Assembly: GCF_008868005.1 (NCBI RefSeq)
Contig: NZ_WAAO01000002.1
Span: forward strand, 496,001-560,000
Length of the DNA stretch: 64,000 bases
Direction of reading: 5' to 3'
Origin: Microbacterium algeriense
Lineage (GTDB): Bacteria > Actinomycetota > Actinomycetes > Actinomycetales > Microbacteriaceae
In this document: positions 43,882 through 53,626 of the stretch, piece by piece
Layout of the letters: every line of letters begins with the position of its first letter
Position numbering within the stretch: the stretch's first letter is position 1
The notes under the pieces: generated by a model
Databases searched by the model: none
Told to the model about the DNA's origin: nothing
Seen by the model: the letters and a program-made list of their open reading frames with translations, nothing else
Translations under genes and position numbers: made by a program

Positions 43882-45117
43882 TCAGGCGGCGTCGCCCAAG
43901 AGGATGGCCTCGGCGTCCTCGGTCACGGCGTCCGTCGGCTCGTCGTCGATGTGGGCCAGCACGCGGCGGCCGAGGAAGACGGTGAGCGCGGCGAGCAGCA
44001 CCGACACGGCGGCGAAGACATACGGAACCGTCGCGTTGAACGCGTGCCACAGCAGAGCGGCGAGCGGGGGAGCCATCGCGCCGCCGAGGAAGCGCACCGC
44101 GGAGTACGCGGAGGACGCGACGGAGCGGGGAAGATCCGTGGCCTCCATCACCGCTTCCGTGAGGACGGTGTTCATCACGCCGAGCAGGAGTCCGCCGATG
44201 ACGATGCAGACCACCAGCGCGGCCGCGCTGCCGACGACGAGTCCGGCCGCGACGAGGTCGACGGCGAGCAGCGGCAGCACGATCAGGATGATGCGCGTGC
44301 GCGGCATCCGACGCATCAGGACGGGTGCGACCCAGACGCTCGTGACGGCGAGGGCGACACCCCAGCCGAAGAAGGTGAAGCCGATGCCGAGCGCACCGAA
44401 TCCGAGGGGGAACGGCGAGAAGGCCAGGAGCACGAAGAACCCGATGTTGTAGAACAGGGCGGCGACGGCGAGGATCGCGAGGGCCGGACGACGCAGCGCC
44501 GTGAACGGTGCGGAGAACGGCACCGGCACCCGCTTCTCGCCGGGGCCGCGCAGCAGGACGAGGACGGCGACGAAGGCGATGGCCATGAGGGCGACGACGC
44601 CGAAGAACGGTCCGCGCCAGCTCTGCTCGCCGAGGATGCCGCCGAGAAGCGGGCCGATCGCGATGCCGAGACCGAGCGCGGCCTCGTACAGGATGATCGC
44701 CGCGCTGCTGCCGCCGGAGGCGGCTCCGACGATCGTGGCGAGTGCTGTCGAGATGAACAGTGCGTTTCCGAGGCCCCATCCGGCACGGAACCCGATGACG
44801 GCGTCGACGCTGCCGCTCAGCGCGCACAGGAGCGAGAAGCAGACGATCAGCGCGAGGCCGATGAGCAGGGTTGCCTTCGCGCCGATGCGGCTCGAGATCC
44901 AGCTCGTGACGAGCATCGCCAGGCCGGTCACGAGCAGGTAGCTGGTGAACAGCAGCTCTGTCTCGACGGGCGTCGCCTCGAGGGACTCGGCGATCGCGGG
45001 GAGGATCGGGTCGACGAGCCCGATGCCCATGAAGGCGACGACGCACGCGAAGGCGACGGCCCAGACCTGTGCGGGCTGCTTCCACACCGATGGCGTGGTG
45101 GGGGCGGATGAGTTCAC
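43882..45117 (-). CDS. MFS transporter under MarR control
   Basis: 411 residues, twelve hydrophobic segments. The MFS loop after helix 2 reads SRIGAKATLLIGLALIV, and an Arg-bearing GFRAGWGLGNALFIST lies in helix 4, as in drug/proton antiporters of the 12-TM group. GTG at 45117 overlaps the MarR stop (GTGA), so regulator and pump are translated together. This arrangement is typical of multidrug efflux induced by the drug through MarR. The C-terminus is acidic (DDEPTDAVTEDAEA). Confidence 0.88.
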   Translation of the reverse strand: MNSSAPTTPSVWKQPAQVWAVAFACVVAFMGIGLVDPILPAIAESLEATPVETELLFTSYLLVTGLAMLVTSWISSRIGAKATLLIGLALIVCFSLLCALSGSVDAVIGFRAGWGLGNALFISTALATIVGAASGGSSAAIILYEAALGLGIAIGPLLGGILGEQSWRGPFFGVVALMAIAFVAVLVLLRGPGEKRVPVPFSAPFTALRRPALAILAVAALFYNIGFFVLLAFSPFPLGFGALGIGFTFFGWGVALAVTSVWVAPVLMRRMPRTRIILIVLPLLAVDLVAAGLVVGSAAALVVCIVIGGLLLGVMNTVLTEAVMEATDLPRSVASSAYSAVRFLGGAMAPPLAALLWHAFNATVPYVFAAVSVLLAALTVFLGRRVLAHIDDEPTDAVTEDAEAILLGDAA

Positions 45118-45551
45118 CGGGATTCTCCTGTCCGGTCGGCGATGGTACGAGCGGCGAGGATCTCCGCCGCCCGGGTGAGGGCAGCCCAGTCGTCGTCGCT
45201 CAGGTCGATGAATCGTGGGGCGATCGTGTCGCGGAACTCCGTGCGCCAGGCGCTGAGCGCGTCCGAGCCGTCGGGCGTGATGCCGACGACGATGGCTCGG
45301 GAGTCATCGGGGTCGGGGGAGCGGTGAACGAGTCCGTCCCGCTCCAGGCCGCCGATCAGTCGCGTCATGCCCGGCTGTGTGGTCCGCGCGGCTGCGGCGA
45401 GTTCTCCGACGCGCCGGGGCCCGGTCTGATCCAGGAGGCTCAGAACGCGCCACTGCGCGGCGGGTGCCTCGTTCCCGGCGTCCTGCGCGGCGATCCTCCC
45501 GAGCGCGTAGCCCGAGAGGACGAGTGAGGGGATGACCTCCGAACGATTCAT
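45114..45551 (-). CDS. MarR family transcriptional regulator
   Basis: A 145-residue winged-helix repressor. AAQWRVLSLLDQTGPRRVGE is the start of the DNA-binding domain, RTTQPGMTRLIGGLERDGLV the recognition helix, and HRSPDPDDSRAIVVGITPDG the wing. It is the first gene of an operon with the MFS pump. The ATG at 45551 has TATACT (45559-45564) seven bases before it, and a perfect inverted repeat (45549-45578) covers the promoter and the start codon, indicating autorepression. Confidence 0.93.
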   Translation of the reverse strand: MNRSEVIPSLVLSGYALGRIAAQDAGNEAPAAQWRVLSLLDQTGPRRVGELAAAARTTQPGMTRLIGGLERDGLVHRSPDPDDSRAIVVGITPDGSDALSAWRTEFRDTIAPRFIDLSDDDWAALTRAAEILAARTIADRTGESR

Positions 45552-45578
45552 ACCAAGAAGTATATACCTGTTGGTATG
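45549..45578. promoter_or_regulatory. Operator of the MarR-MFS operon
   Basis: CATACCAA and TTGGTATG form a perfect 8-bp inverted repeat separated by 14 bases that contain the -10 and a GTATATAC palindrome. The left arm includes the MarR start codon (CAT on the plus strand). It is the most obvious target of the MarR protein encoded here. Confidence 0.8.
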
Positions 45579-45586
45579 TATGTGTC

Positions 45587-46375
45587 TTACCGCCTGGCGT
45601 TGGCGATCCGCGCGGAGAGCTGGTGCGCATGCGCCAGGAGGATGCGCCCGAGCTCCGCACGGCGCTCCGGCCCGAACCGGAACTCGACCCCCGTCAGGCT
45701 CAGCGCCCACTCCGGTCGTCCTGCCCGGTCGAAGACGGCCGCGCCCAGCCCCCAGCTGCCCTCGACGATCAAGCCGGGGTTGACGGCATAGCCGCGTTCC
45801 TTCGTCTCGGCGAGGCGCGTGCGAAGGGGCCGGACACCGTGCGCACGGCCCCAGCCGGTCTCGAGCTCGGGATGGCGTTCGAGGTAGGCATCCACATCGT
45901 GGTCAGGGAGGAAGGCGAGGATGGCCAGGCCGGCACTGGCGACACCGAGGGGGAACCGCACGCCCTCGCTGAGGACGAAGGAGCGGATCGGGAAGGATCC
46001 CTCTTCGCGAAGAAGGCACACGGTCTCGTCCGCCCGGCGAACCGAGAAGAACGCGCTCTCCTCGGTCTTGACGGCGAGCGAGCGGACGATGTCCCTGGCG
46101 AGGGCGGTCACGTCGTACCGAGCCGCCGCGACCGATCCCATCAGGAAGAGCTCGGGGCCGGGCATCCACCGAGCGCTCTCCTCGTCGCGGTCGACGAGTC
46201 CCTCGGCCTTCAGGGCGCTGAGGAGACGGTGAGCCGTCGAGCGCGAGAGCTGAGCGGCCTCGGCGAGCTCCTGCAGGGGGACGCCCTCCGCCCCTCCTGC
46301 GGTGACGAGTCGCAGCAGGCGAGCCGCCCGCGCGATCGCCTGGGCTCCGGCGACGGGAGTGGCCACCTGTTCCAT
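45587..46375 (-). CDS. IclR family transcriptional regulator
   Basis: 262 residues. N-terminal winged helix: AARLLRLVTAGGAEGVPLQE then SRSTAHRLLSALKAEGLVDR (about 42-61). The C-terminal effector domain contains SEGVRFPLGVASAGLAILAF and GYAVNPGLIVEGSWGLGAAV (about 175-194). It is divergent from the CoA-transferase/thiolase operon and probably controls it with a ketone-body-related effector (inference). ATG 46375 has TAGCGT (46383-46388) seven bases before it, a leaderless form. A further ATG 30 bases upstream would sit before the promoter. Confidence 0.9.
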   Translation of the reverse strand: MEQVATPVAGAQAIARAARLLRLVTAGGAEGVPLQELAEAAQLSRSTAHRLLSALKAEGLVDRDEESARWMPGPELFLMGSVAAARYDVTALARDIVRSLAVKTEESAFFSVRRADETVCLLREEGSFPIRSFVLSEGVRFPLGVASAGLAILAFLPDHDVDAYLERHPELETGWGRAHGVRPLRTRLAETKERGYAVNPGLIVEGSWGLGAAVFDRAGRPEWALSLTGVEFRFGPERRAELGRILLAHAHQLSARIANARR

Positions 46376-46376
46376 A

Positions 46377-46407
46377 ATGTGGACGCTACCGGTCGATTCG
46401 GCCACAT
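46377..46407. promoter_or_regulatory. Candidate IclR operator
   Basis: ATGTGG (46377-46382) and CCACAT (46402-46407) form a 6-bp inverted repeat in the divergent region between the IclR gene and scoA. It overlaps the -10 of the IclR gene (46383-46388), consistent with autorepression plus control of the operon. Confidence 0.5.
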
Positions 46408-46479
46408 CGCAAGATGCTGGTTCCGTCGACCCCGGTCACGGGCGGATGCTGGAGGGAGCACGGAATCGAAGGAGCTGAC

Positions 46480-47253
46480 GTGATCGACAAGCAATGGGAG
46501 TCCGCGGCGCACGCCGTCGCGGACATCGAGGACGGATCCTCGCTCGCGGTCGGCGGATTCGGCCTGTCCGGCAACCCGATCGCCCTGATCGAGGCTCTGC
46601 TCGCGCAGGGCACCAGGGATCTCCGTGTCGTGAGCAACAACTGCGGCGTGGACGACTGGGGCCTGGGGGTCCTGCTCGCGGCCCAGCGCATCCGCAAGAT
46701 GACCTCGTCCTACGTGGGGGAGAACAAGGAGTTCGAGCGGCAGTTCCTCAGCGGCGAGCTCGAGCTGGAGCTGACGCCCCAGGGGACTCTGGCGGAGAAG
46801 CTCCGCGCCGGCGGGTCGGGCATCGCCGCCTTCTACACCCAGACGGGCGTGGGCACCCAGGTCGCCGAGGGCGGCCTCCCTCGTCGCTACGGTGCCGACG
46901 GCAGCATCGCCGTGGCGTCGCCGGTCAAGGACGTCCGTTCCTTCCTCGTCGACGGCGAAGAGCGCGAGTTCGTGCTCGAAGAAGCCATCACCACCGACTT
47001 CTCGCTGGTGCACGCCGCGCGCGGTGACCGGCACGGCAACCTCGTGTTCAACAAGGCCGCGCGCAACTTCAACCCGCTCGCCGCGATGGCCGGTCGCATC
47101 TGCATCGCGCAGGTCGAGGAACTGGTCGAACCCGGCGAGCTCGACCCGGACGCCGTGCATCTTCCCGGTGTCTTCGTGCATCGCATCATCGAGGTCGGCG
47201 TCGACATCCCGAAACGCATCGAACGGCGCACCGTCGCCGCGGAAGGAGCCTGA
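46480..47253 (+). CDS. scoA: 3-oxoacid CoA-transferase subunit A
   Basis: 257 residues; alpha half of the CoA-transferase that moves CoA from succinyl-CoA to acetoacetate. [20 protein letters not shown] is the CoA-binding glycine segment, [34 protein letters not shown] and [20 protein letters not shown] are strong SCOT-type markers, more so than for 3-oxoadipate transferases. GAAGGAG lies six to seven bases before the GTG. The stop is one base from the scoB start, so both subunits are made together. Confidence 0.92.
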   Translation: MIDKQWESAAHAVADIEDGSSLAVGGFGLSGNPIALIEALLAQGTRDLRVVSNNCGVDDWGLGVLLAAQRIRKMTSSYVGENKEFERQFLSGELELELTPQGTLAEKLRAGGSGIAAFYTQTGVGTQVAEGGLPRRYGADGSIAVASPVKDVRSFLVDGEEREFVLEEAITTDFSLVHAARGDRHGNLVFNKAARNFNPLAAMAGRICIAQVEELVEPGELDPDAVHLPGVFVHRIIEVGVDIPKRIERRTVAAEGA

Positions 47254-47254
47254 G

Positions 47255-47923
47255 ATGGCGCTCACGCGCGACCAGATGGCCGCCCGCGCGGCGGCGGAGC
47301 TCGAGGACGGCGCCTACGTCAATCTCGGCATCGGCCTTCCCACGCTGGTACCGAACCACGTGCCGCCGGACGTCACGGTGGTGCTGCAGTCCGAGAACGG
47401 CATCCTCGGGGTCGGGCCGTATCCCACGGAGGACGCCGTCGACCCGGACCTCATCAATGCGGGCAAGGAGACGGTGACGACCTTGCCGGGAGCCGCCTTC
47501 TTCGACTCCGCGACCAGCTTCGGGATGATCCGCGGAGGGAAGATCGACGCGGCGATCCTCGGCGCGATGCAGGTCTCCTCGTCCGGCGATCTCGCGAACT
47601 GGATGATCCCCGGCAAGATGGTGAAGGGCCCCGGCGGCGCCATGGACCTCGTGCACGGTGCCGGGCGGGTGATCGTGCTCATGGAGCACGTGGCGAAGGA
47701 CGGATCCGCGAAGATCGTGGATTCGTGCACGCTCCCGCTGACCGGACGCGGAGTCGTCGATCGCATCATCACCGATCTGGCCGTGATCGACGTCACGGAA
47801 GCCGGACTCATCCTCGTCGAGACGGCCCCCGGCGTCGCCGTCGAGGACGTCATCGCCGCCACGGAACCGCCGCTCACCGTGGCCCCCGAACTGCTCACCG
47901 GAAGGACCAAGGACCATGACTGA
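47255..47923 (+). CDS. scoB: 3-oxoacid CoA-transferase subunit B
   Basis: 222 residues; beta half of the same transferase. [15 protein letters not shown] (about 23-37) is the glycine loop and [12 protein letters not shown] carries the catalytic Glu that forms the CoA thioester. [20 protein letters not shown] and [20 protein letters not shown] are typical of the subunit. GGAAGGAG precedes the ATG. Its last eight bases overlap the thiolase gene. Confidence 0.93.
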   Translation: MALTRDQMAARAAAELEDGAYVNLGIGLPTLVPNHVPPDVTVVLQSENGILGVGPYPTEDAVDPDLINAGKETVTTLPGAAFFDSATSFGMIRGGKIDAAILGAMQVSSSGDLANWMIPGKMVKGPGGAMDLVHGAGRVIVLMEHVAKDGSAKIVDSCTLPLTGRGVVDRIITDLAVIDVTEAGLILVETAPGVAVEDVIAATEPPLTVAPELLTGRTKDHD

Positions 47924-49100
47924 GAACGATGTCGTCATCGTCGCCGCTGCCCGCACCCCGCAGGGACGGCTGAAAGGACAGCTCGCCGCCTTCACCGCGC
48001 CGCAACTCGGGTCCTTCGCGATCCGCGGTGCGCTGGAGCAGGCCGCCATCGACCCCGAGACGATCGATGCGGTGATCGTGGGGCAGGTGCTCGCCGCGGG
48101 CTCAGGGCAGAACGCCGCGCGACAGGCCGCGATCGGAGCAGGTATCGGCTGGGATGTCCCCGCCCACTCCGTGAACAAGGTGTGCCTGTCCGGTCTGACG
48201 GCGATCATCGACGCGGCCCGGATGATCCGCACCGGTGACGCCGAGGTCGTGGTCGCGGCGGGCATGGAGTCCATGACCCGCGCACCGCACCTGCTGATGG
48301 GCTCTCGCGAGGGGTGGACGTACGGCAGCGTCGAGGTGCTCGACCACATGGCCTACGACGGTCTCACCGACGCCTACGACAGGGAGAGCATGGGGGCATC
48401 GACCGAACGTCACAACGCCCGCTACGAGCTCACCCGCGAGGCCCAGGACCGCGTGGCCGCGCTGTCGCACCAGCGCGCCGCCGCGGCGCAGGAGGCCGGG
48501 GTGTTCGACGCCGAGATCGTCGCCGTCGACGTCCCGCAGCGCCGGGGCGAACCCGTGCGTGTGACGAAGGACGAGGGCGTCCGTCCCGAGACCACGGTCG
48601 AGACGCTCGCGGGACTGCGCCCCGCCTTCGCCGAGGGCGGCTCCATCACGGCGGGAAACTCCTCCCAGATCTCGGACGGCGCGTCGGCCGTGGTCGTCAC
48701 GACGCGCGGCATCGCCGAGGCGAACGGGTGGCCGGTGCTCGTCACGGTCGGTGCGAGCGGGCAGACCGCCGGTCCGGACAACTCGCTGCAGGCGCAGCCG
48801 GCGCGGGCTATCCAACGGGCCTGCGAGAAGCAGGGCATCTCGCCGTCGGACCTGGACCTCGTGGAGATCAACGAGGCGTTCGGCGCGGTCGTCGCGCGCT
48901 CGGAGGTCGAGCTCGGACTGGACGACGAGATCGTGAACATCCACGGCGGCGGCATCGCGATCGGTCACCCCATCGGGGCGTCCGGCAATCGCCTCGTCGT
49001 GCACATCGCCCACGAACTGGTCCGCCGCGGGAGTGGGACGGCTGCCGTGGGACTGTGCGGCGGCGGCGGTCAGGGCGAAGCGCTCATCCTCACCCGGTGA
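47916..49100 (+). CDS. Acetyl-CoA C-acetyltransferase (thiolase)
   Basis: 394 residues. The nucleophile Cys is in [11 protein letters not shown] (about residue 90), and the C-terminal [16 protein letters not shown] and [13 protein letters not shown] supply the His and second Cys. The acyl-loop segment [20 protein letters not shown] resembles acetoacetyl-CoA thiolases. With ScoAB it would turn acetoacetate into two acetyl-CoA, a short-chain 3-oxoacid catabolic route. The start overlaps scoB by eight bases. 3-Oxoadipyl-CoA as substrate is the alternative. Confidence 0.9.
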   Translation: MTENDVVIVAAARTPQGRLKGQLAAFTAPQLGSFAIRGALEQAAIDPETIDAVIVGQVLAAGSGQNAARQAAIGAGIGWDVPAHSVNKVCLSGLTAIIDAARMIRTGDAEVVVAAGMESMTRAPHLLMGSREGWTYGSVEVLDHMAYDGLTDAYDRESMGASTERHNARYELTREAQDRVAALSHQRAAAAQEAGVFDAEIVAVDVPQRRGEPVRVTKDEGVRPETTVETLAGLRPAFAEGGSITAGNSSQISDGASAVVVTTRGIAEANGWPVLVTVGASGQTAGPDNSLQAQPARAIQRACEKQGISPSDLDLVEINEAFGAVVARSEVELGLDDEIVNIHGGGIAIGHPIGASGNRLVVHIAHELVRRGSGTAAVGLCGGGGQGEALILTR

Positions 49101-49121
49101 GCGCGCGGTTCGCCGCCCCGC

Positions 49122-49421
49122 TCAGGAGCGCTCGTCCTTGGCGTGGTCCTGCGTGTCGGCCAGGGCCTTCTGCGAGCGGAACTGCAGGCGCTGCGCCTTC
49201 TTCGCCTTCTTGACCGACTGGGGCGAGTCGGCGTCGACCAGCACGCCGCGTCGCTCGCGGTTCATGTCGATCACGGCGCCGACGGCCAGGGCCATCGTGA
49301 TGCCCCAGCTCACCCAGGACAGCACGGCGCGCCAGGTGATGGGCTGCTCGCGGGTGCCGCGCAACAGCGAGATTCCTGCGGAGATCGCAGCGACGAGTCC
49401 GGTGCTGAAGAGGTAGCGCAT
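49122..49421 (-). CDS. Small two-helix membrane protein
   Basis: 99 residues. Two predicted membrane helices (YLFSTGLVAAISAGISLL and TWRAVLSWVSWGITMALAVG) are followed by a highly charged cytoplasmic tail with SVKKAKKAQRLQFRSQKALA and DTQDHAKDERS. I know no domain for it. It follows the aminotransferase gene on the same strand after nine bases and may share its mRNA. Confidence 0.7.
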   Translation of the reverse strand: MRYLFSTGLVAAISAGISLLRGTREQPITWRAVLSWVSWGITMALAVGAVIDMNRERRGVLVDADSPQSVKKAKKAQRLQFRSQKALADTQDHAKDERS

Positions 49422-49430
49422 GTCCTTACG

Positions 49431-50636
49431 CTACCCGCCCGCACCCCAGCTCGCACCGAGCCTTGACAAGCCCTCCTCGATCCTGGCAGGGGAGTATGTC
49501 GTGAACGAGAGGCGGAGGGTGCGCACATCGGGGGTCCCGGAGAAGAAGGACGCGCCGGGGACGAACGCGACGTCGTGTCGGAGCGCCCGGCCGAGGGCTG
49601 CGGAGGCGTCCATTCCCTGCGGGAGCCGCGCCCAGACGAACATCCCGCCCTCCGGCCGATTCCAGGTGCTGTCCTGCGGGAGAGCCGCGGGCAGAGCCGC
49701 GAGCATGGCATCGCGGCGCTCCCTGTAAGCCTCCCGGATGCGTGCGAGGGCCGGTTCGCCGCGGCCGGAGAGCAGATAGTGTGCCGCCGCCGCCTGATCG
49801 ATCGTCGAGGTGTGCAGGTCAGCGGCCTGCTTGGCGATCGTCACGGACGGACGCACGTCCGCGCTCATCCGGATCCAGCCGATGCGCAGACCGGGCGCGA
49901 TCACCTTGGAGAAGCTGCCCAGGCTGATCACGTGGTCCGGCGCTGACGCCGCCAACGAGGGAAGCGCCTCGCCCGAGTAGCGCAGCTGACGGTACGGCTC
50001 GTCCTCGATGACGCGGAATCCGCGGCGCTCGGCGATCTCGGCGATCCGGCGTCGCGCCTCGAGTCCGTGTGTGCGGCCGGTGGGGTTCTGGAAGGTCGGC
50101 ACCGTGTAGAAGAACTTCGGGGCGTGCGCGGCGGCGAGGCGGTCCAGCTCGTCCAGTTGGAGCTCGTCCTCCGCATACGGCACACCGATGACGCGGGCGC
50201 CCGCCAGCGCGAACGTCTGCAACGCAGCGAGGTAGCAGGGCTCCTCGACCAGCACCGTGTCGCCAGGGTCGACGAGCGCCGTCGCGAGCAGCCCGAGGCC
50301 CTGCTGGGAACCGGTGGTGATGAGCACGTCGGCGGCGGCCGTCGGGAGTCCGTCGGCGCTGTATCGACGGGCCACCTCCTCGCGCAGCACCGGGTTGCCC
50401 TCCGACGTGGAGTACTGCAGCACGGCGGGGGAGGTGAGCACCGCGTCGAACGCGGCACGGATGCCCTCGAGATCGAACAGCTCCGGCGCCGGAAGACCGC
50501 CCGCGAACGAGATCACCTCCGGCCGTTCGGTGAGGGCGAGCAGGTCGCGCACCGGCGATGTCCTGGTCTCGCCGACCCTCCGCGAGCGCAGTGGAAGGGC
50601 GGTGCGGGCGGCGCTGACCTGGGGGACGTTCGGCAA
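49431..50636 (-). CDS. PLP-dependent aminotransferase (fold type I, 2-aminoadipate aminotransferase-like)
   Basis: 401 residues. VISFAGGLPAPELFDLEGI and QYSTSEGNPVLREEVARRY are the opening motifs of this group, followed by ITTGSQQGLGLLATAL, YTVPTFQNPTGRTHG and the PLP lysine Lys244 in SLGSFSKVIAPGLRIGW. No N-terminal winged helix is present, so it is an enzyme rather than a MocR regulator. The substrate may be 2-aminoadipate or branched/aromatic amino acids. The TTG start at 50636 is supported by GAGGAG eight bases upstream; no in-frame ATG suits. Confidence 0.88.
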   Translation of the reverse strand: MPNVPQVSAARTALPLRSRRVGETRTSPVRDLLALTERPEVISFAGGLPAPELFDLEGIRAAFDAVLTSPAVLQYSTSEGNPVLREEVARRYSADGLPTAAADVLITTGSQQGLGLLATALVDPGDTVLVEEPCYLAALQTFALAGARVIGVPYAEDELQLDELDRLAAAHAPKFFYTVPTFQNPTGRTHGLEARRRIAEIAERRGFRVIEDEPYRQLRYSGEALPSLAASAPDHVISLGSFSKVIAPGLRIGWIRMSADVRPSVTIAKQAADLHTSTIDQAAAAHYLLSGRGEPALARIREAYRERRDAMLAALPAALPQDSTWNRPEGGMFVWARLPQGMDASAALGRALRHDVAFVPGASFFSGTPDVRTLRLSFTTYSPARIEEGLSRLGASWGAGG

Positions 50637-50840
50637 TGGATCTCTCCTCGAGCTGGGCGCAGAGCCTGACAGGTGTCGCCAGACTAGTCCTCGCGTGCTC
50701 ACGGCAGTCACCCGAGCACGCCCGGTATCATGGATGCCGTCGCGGCATGTCCGCGGCCGCACAACCGTGTATCTACCGGCCGTCGGCGCTCCGACGGACA
50801 GCGGCGGCACCCGACACCGCGTCTCCGACGCGCGAGAGCC

Positions 50841-52106
50841 ATGACACACGTATCGACACATGCCTCGGAGGAGCAGCTCCACGAGCCGAGCCTTCTCCGC
50901 ATCGCAGGCTTCCCGTACTTCCTGATCGCCTTCATCGCACGGCTGCCGTTCGCCATGATGGTCGTCGGCGTCCTGACCGTCGTGGTCGCGGCGCGCGGCT
51001 CCCTCTCCCTGGGCGGGCTCACCTCGGCGGCCGTCGGCCTCGGCACGGCCTGTTTCGGCCCCCTCCTCGGCGCGGCGGCCGACCGCTTCGGGCAACGCGC
51101 CGTGCTGGTCGTCCTCGCGCTCGCGAACGGGGCGATGCTGCTGCTGTTCACGCTGGTGGTCTACGGCACGGCTCCCGACGGCTTCGTCCTCCTGGCCGCC
51201 GTCGGCATCGGCGCCACCGCACCGCAGGTCGCTCCGCTCTCGCGTTCGCGGCTCGTGACGATCATCGGCGAGCGGATGCCGGAATCCCGCCGCGCCAGGA
51301 CCGTGTCGGGCACGATGGCGTACGAGTCGGCGGCGGACGAGACGGTCTTCGTGTTCGGGCCGTTCCTGGTCGGGATCCTGGCATCGGCGATCGCTCCCTG
51401 GGCCCCGCTGGTGGGAGCAGCCGCCCTCACCGTGCTCTTCGTCGGTGCGTTCGCGTTGCACCCCAGCGGGCGCCATGTCTCCGCGGACCGCGACGCCGCG
51501 GGAAGGGCGCCCTCAGCGGTATCGGACCTGTTCCGTCCGCAGCTGCTCATCGTGGTCCTCGGCATTCTCGGCGTCGGCATCTTCTTCGGCACCATGCTGA
51601 CCTCGCTCACGTCCTTCATGGCCGACCGCGGCGCTGCAGAGCAGGCCGGACTCCTCTACGGCGTGATGGGGGTGGGCTCCGCCGCGCTCGCCCTGGGCGT
51701 CGCCTGGCTGCCCGCGGCGTTCTCGCTCCGCGCGCGCTGGCTCGTCTTCTCCGGGATCCTGCTCGCCGGGACGCTCCTGCTCGGTTTCGTGGACTCCCCG
51801 GCGACCATGATGGTGGCCCTTGGGATCATGGGGATCGGCATCGGCCCGACCCTCGTCACGCAGTACAGCTTCGGTGCCGCGCGCAGTCCGCGCGGACGCT
51901 CGGCCACCGTCATGACGATGCTCGGATCCGGTGTCGTCGTGGGGCAGTCCCTCGGCGCGGCCGTGGCGGGCGAGATCGCCGAGAGCGTCGGCACGTCGGC
52001 GGCTCTGGTGCTGCCGATGGTCGCCGCCGCCATCGCGTTCGCGGCCGGTGTCGCGAACTGGTTCCTGAGTCGAGAGCACCCTCGTCAGGCGTCTGTCAAG
52101 GGATGA
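50841..52106 (+). CDS. MFS transporter
   Basis: 421 residues with twelve hydrophobic segments. The loop after helix 2 reads AAADRFGQRAVLVVLAL (D-R-x-G-x-R signature), and GATAPQVAPLSRSRLVTIIG and GTMAYESAADETVFVFGPFL follow. No substrate can be assigned. It lies about 200 bases from the divergent aminotransferase; a stable hairpin CCGTCGG-CGCT-CCGACGG (50780-50797) is in the leader. The ATG at 50841 is the family-length start; TATCAT (about 50727) may be the -10, giving a ~110-base leader. Confidence 0.85.
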   Translation: MTHVSTHASEEQLHEPSLLRIAGFPYFLIAFIARLPFAMMVVGVLTVVVAARGSLSLGGLTSAAVGLGTACFGPLLGAAADRFGQRAVLVVLALANGAMLLLFTLVVYGTAPDGFVLLAAVGIGATAPQVAPLSRSRLVTIIGERMPESRRARTVSGTMAYESAADETVFVFGPFLVGILASAIAPWAPLVGAAALTVLFVGAFALHPSGRHVSADRDAAGRAPSAVSDLFRPQLLIVVLGILGVGIFFGTMLTSLTSFMADRGAAEQAGLLYGVMGVGSAALALGVAWLPAAFSLRARWLVFSGILLAGTLLLGFVDSPATMMVALGIMGIGIGPTLVTQYSFGAARSPRGRSATVMTMLGSGVVVGQSLGAAVAGEIAESVGTSAALVLPMVAAAIAFAAGVANWFLSREHPRQASVKG

Positions 52107-52168
52107 CCCGCACTCCGGCGCCGATCGCGGAACCTGGGTAGGTTGGAATCAACCGTGAGGAGTCATAC

Positions 52169-53575
52169 GTGACCGCTGCAGATTTCGTCGTCGTCGCAAA
52201 CCGGCTGCCTGTCGACCGGGTGGAGGGGCCCGACGGCGAGGAGATCTGGCGCACTTCACCCGGCGGCCTGGTCGCCGCGCTCGAGCCCATGATGCGCAGT
52301 GTGCACGGGGCCTGGGTCGGCTGGCCGGGGCAGGCCGACGTGGAGCTCGAGCCGTTCGACGCCGATGGGATCCACCTCATTCCCGTGCCGCTCAGCGCGG
52401 AGGAGGTCGCCGACTACTACGAGGGCTTCGCGAACGACACGATCTGGCCGCTGTACCACGACGTCATCGCCCCTCCGCAGTACCACCGCGAGTGGTGGGA
52501 AGCGTACGTGATCGTGAACCAGCGGTTCGCGGAAGCCGCTGCCGCGGCCGTCGCCGAGAACGGCACGGTTTGGGTGCACGACTATCAGCTGCAGCTCGTC
52601 CCGCAGATGGTCCGTGACCTGCGCCCCGACGTCACGATCGGATACTTCCACCACATCCCGTTCCCCGCGCACGGCCTCTACGCCCAGCTACCCTGGCGGG
52701 ACCAGGTGCTCCGTGGACTCCTGGGTGCCGATGTCATCGGCTTCCAGCGCGCGCAGGATGCCACGTACTTCCTCACGGCTGTGCGCCGTCGACTGCGCTA
52801 CGAGGTCAAGGGCTCGAACATCGCGGTCCCCGAGGGCGACACCACCCGTACCGCGCTCGCCAGGGCGTTCCCGATCTCCATCGACACCGAGCCCTACCTG
52901 GAGCTCGCGGCGCGGGAGGACGTGCAGGCGCGTGCCGCCGAGATCCGCGCCAGCCTCGGCAACCCGAAGCGCATTTTGCTCGGCGTCGACCGCCTCGACT
53001 ACACCAAGGGCATCGGGCACCGGATCAAGGCGTACGGCGAGCTCCTCGAGGACGGCCGGCTCGACCCCGAGGACGTCACCCTCATCCAGGTCGCGAGCCC
53101 GAGCCGGGAGCGCGTCGACGCGTACGCTCACCTGCGCGACGAGATCGAGCTGGCCGTGAGCCGCATCAACGGCGACCACGACACCGTGGGGCACTCGGCC
53201 ATCCGCTACCTCCACCAGGGGTACCCGCGCGAGGAGATGGTCGCGCTCTATCTGGCGGCCGACGTGATGCTGGTCACGGCGTTGCGCGACGGGATGAACC
53301 TCGTCGCCAAGGAGTACATCGCGACCCGCGCCGACAACAGGGGAGTGCTGGTGCTCAGCGAGTTCACGGGCGCAGCGGATGAACTGCGTCAGGCGGTTCG
53401 GGTGAACCCGCATGACATCGCCGGCCTGAAGGACGCGATCATGACGGCGATCGAGATGCCGCCGGCGGAGCAGGCCAGGCGCATGCGCTCGCTGCGACGC
53501 CGCGTCCTCGACAACGACGTCAACGCCTGGTCGTCGTCGTTCCTCGCGGCCCTGGCCGACGTGCGCCGTCGCTGA
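52169..53575 (+). CDS. otsA: Trehalose-6-phosphate synthase
   Basis: 468 residues, GT20. Makes trehalose-6-phosphate from a nucleotide-glucose and glucose-6-phosphate. [14 protein letters not shown] opens the protein; [38 protein letters not shown] and [20 protein letters not shown] are catalytic and donor segments, and [16 protein letters not shown] is the C-terminal donor site. GAGGAG precedes the GTG and TAGGTT lies about 25 bases upstream. otsB follows, so the complete OtsAB trehalose route is here. Confidence 0.95.
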   Translation: MTAADFVVVANRLPVDRVEGPDGEEIWRTSPGGLVAALEPMMRSVHGAWVGWPGQADVELEPFDADGIHLIPVPLSAEEVADYYEGFANDTIWPLYHDVIAPPQYHREWWEAYVIVNQRFAEAAAAAVAENGTVWVHDYQLQLVPQMVRDLRPDVTIGYFHHIPFPAHGLYAQLPWRDQVLRGLLGADVIGFQRAQDATYFLTAVRRRLRYEVKGSNIAVPEGDTTRTALARAFPISIDTEPYLELAAREDVQARAAEIRASLGNPKRILLGVDRLDYTKGIGHRIKAYGELLEDGRLDPEDVTLIQVASPSRERVDAYAHLRDEIELAVSRINGDHDTVGHSAIRYLHQGYPREEMVALYLAADVMLVTALRDGMNLVAKEYIATRADNRGVLVLSEFTGAADELRQAVRVNPHDIAGLKDAIMTAIEMPPAEQARRMRSLRRRVLDNDVNAWSSSFLAALADVRRR

Positions 53576-53626
53576 CGCACGCGTCTCCGCGATACTGGGA
53601 TCATCCCCTCTGTGATTGGAGCACCC

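Noticed and set aside
46480-49100. pcaIJF (3-oxoadipate) assignment for the CoA-transferase/thiolase operon
   Set aside because: [20 protein letters not shown] and LTPQGTLAE are SCOT-type motifs, and no other pca gene is near. Kept only as an alternative.
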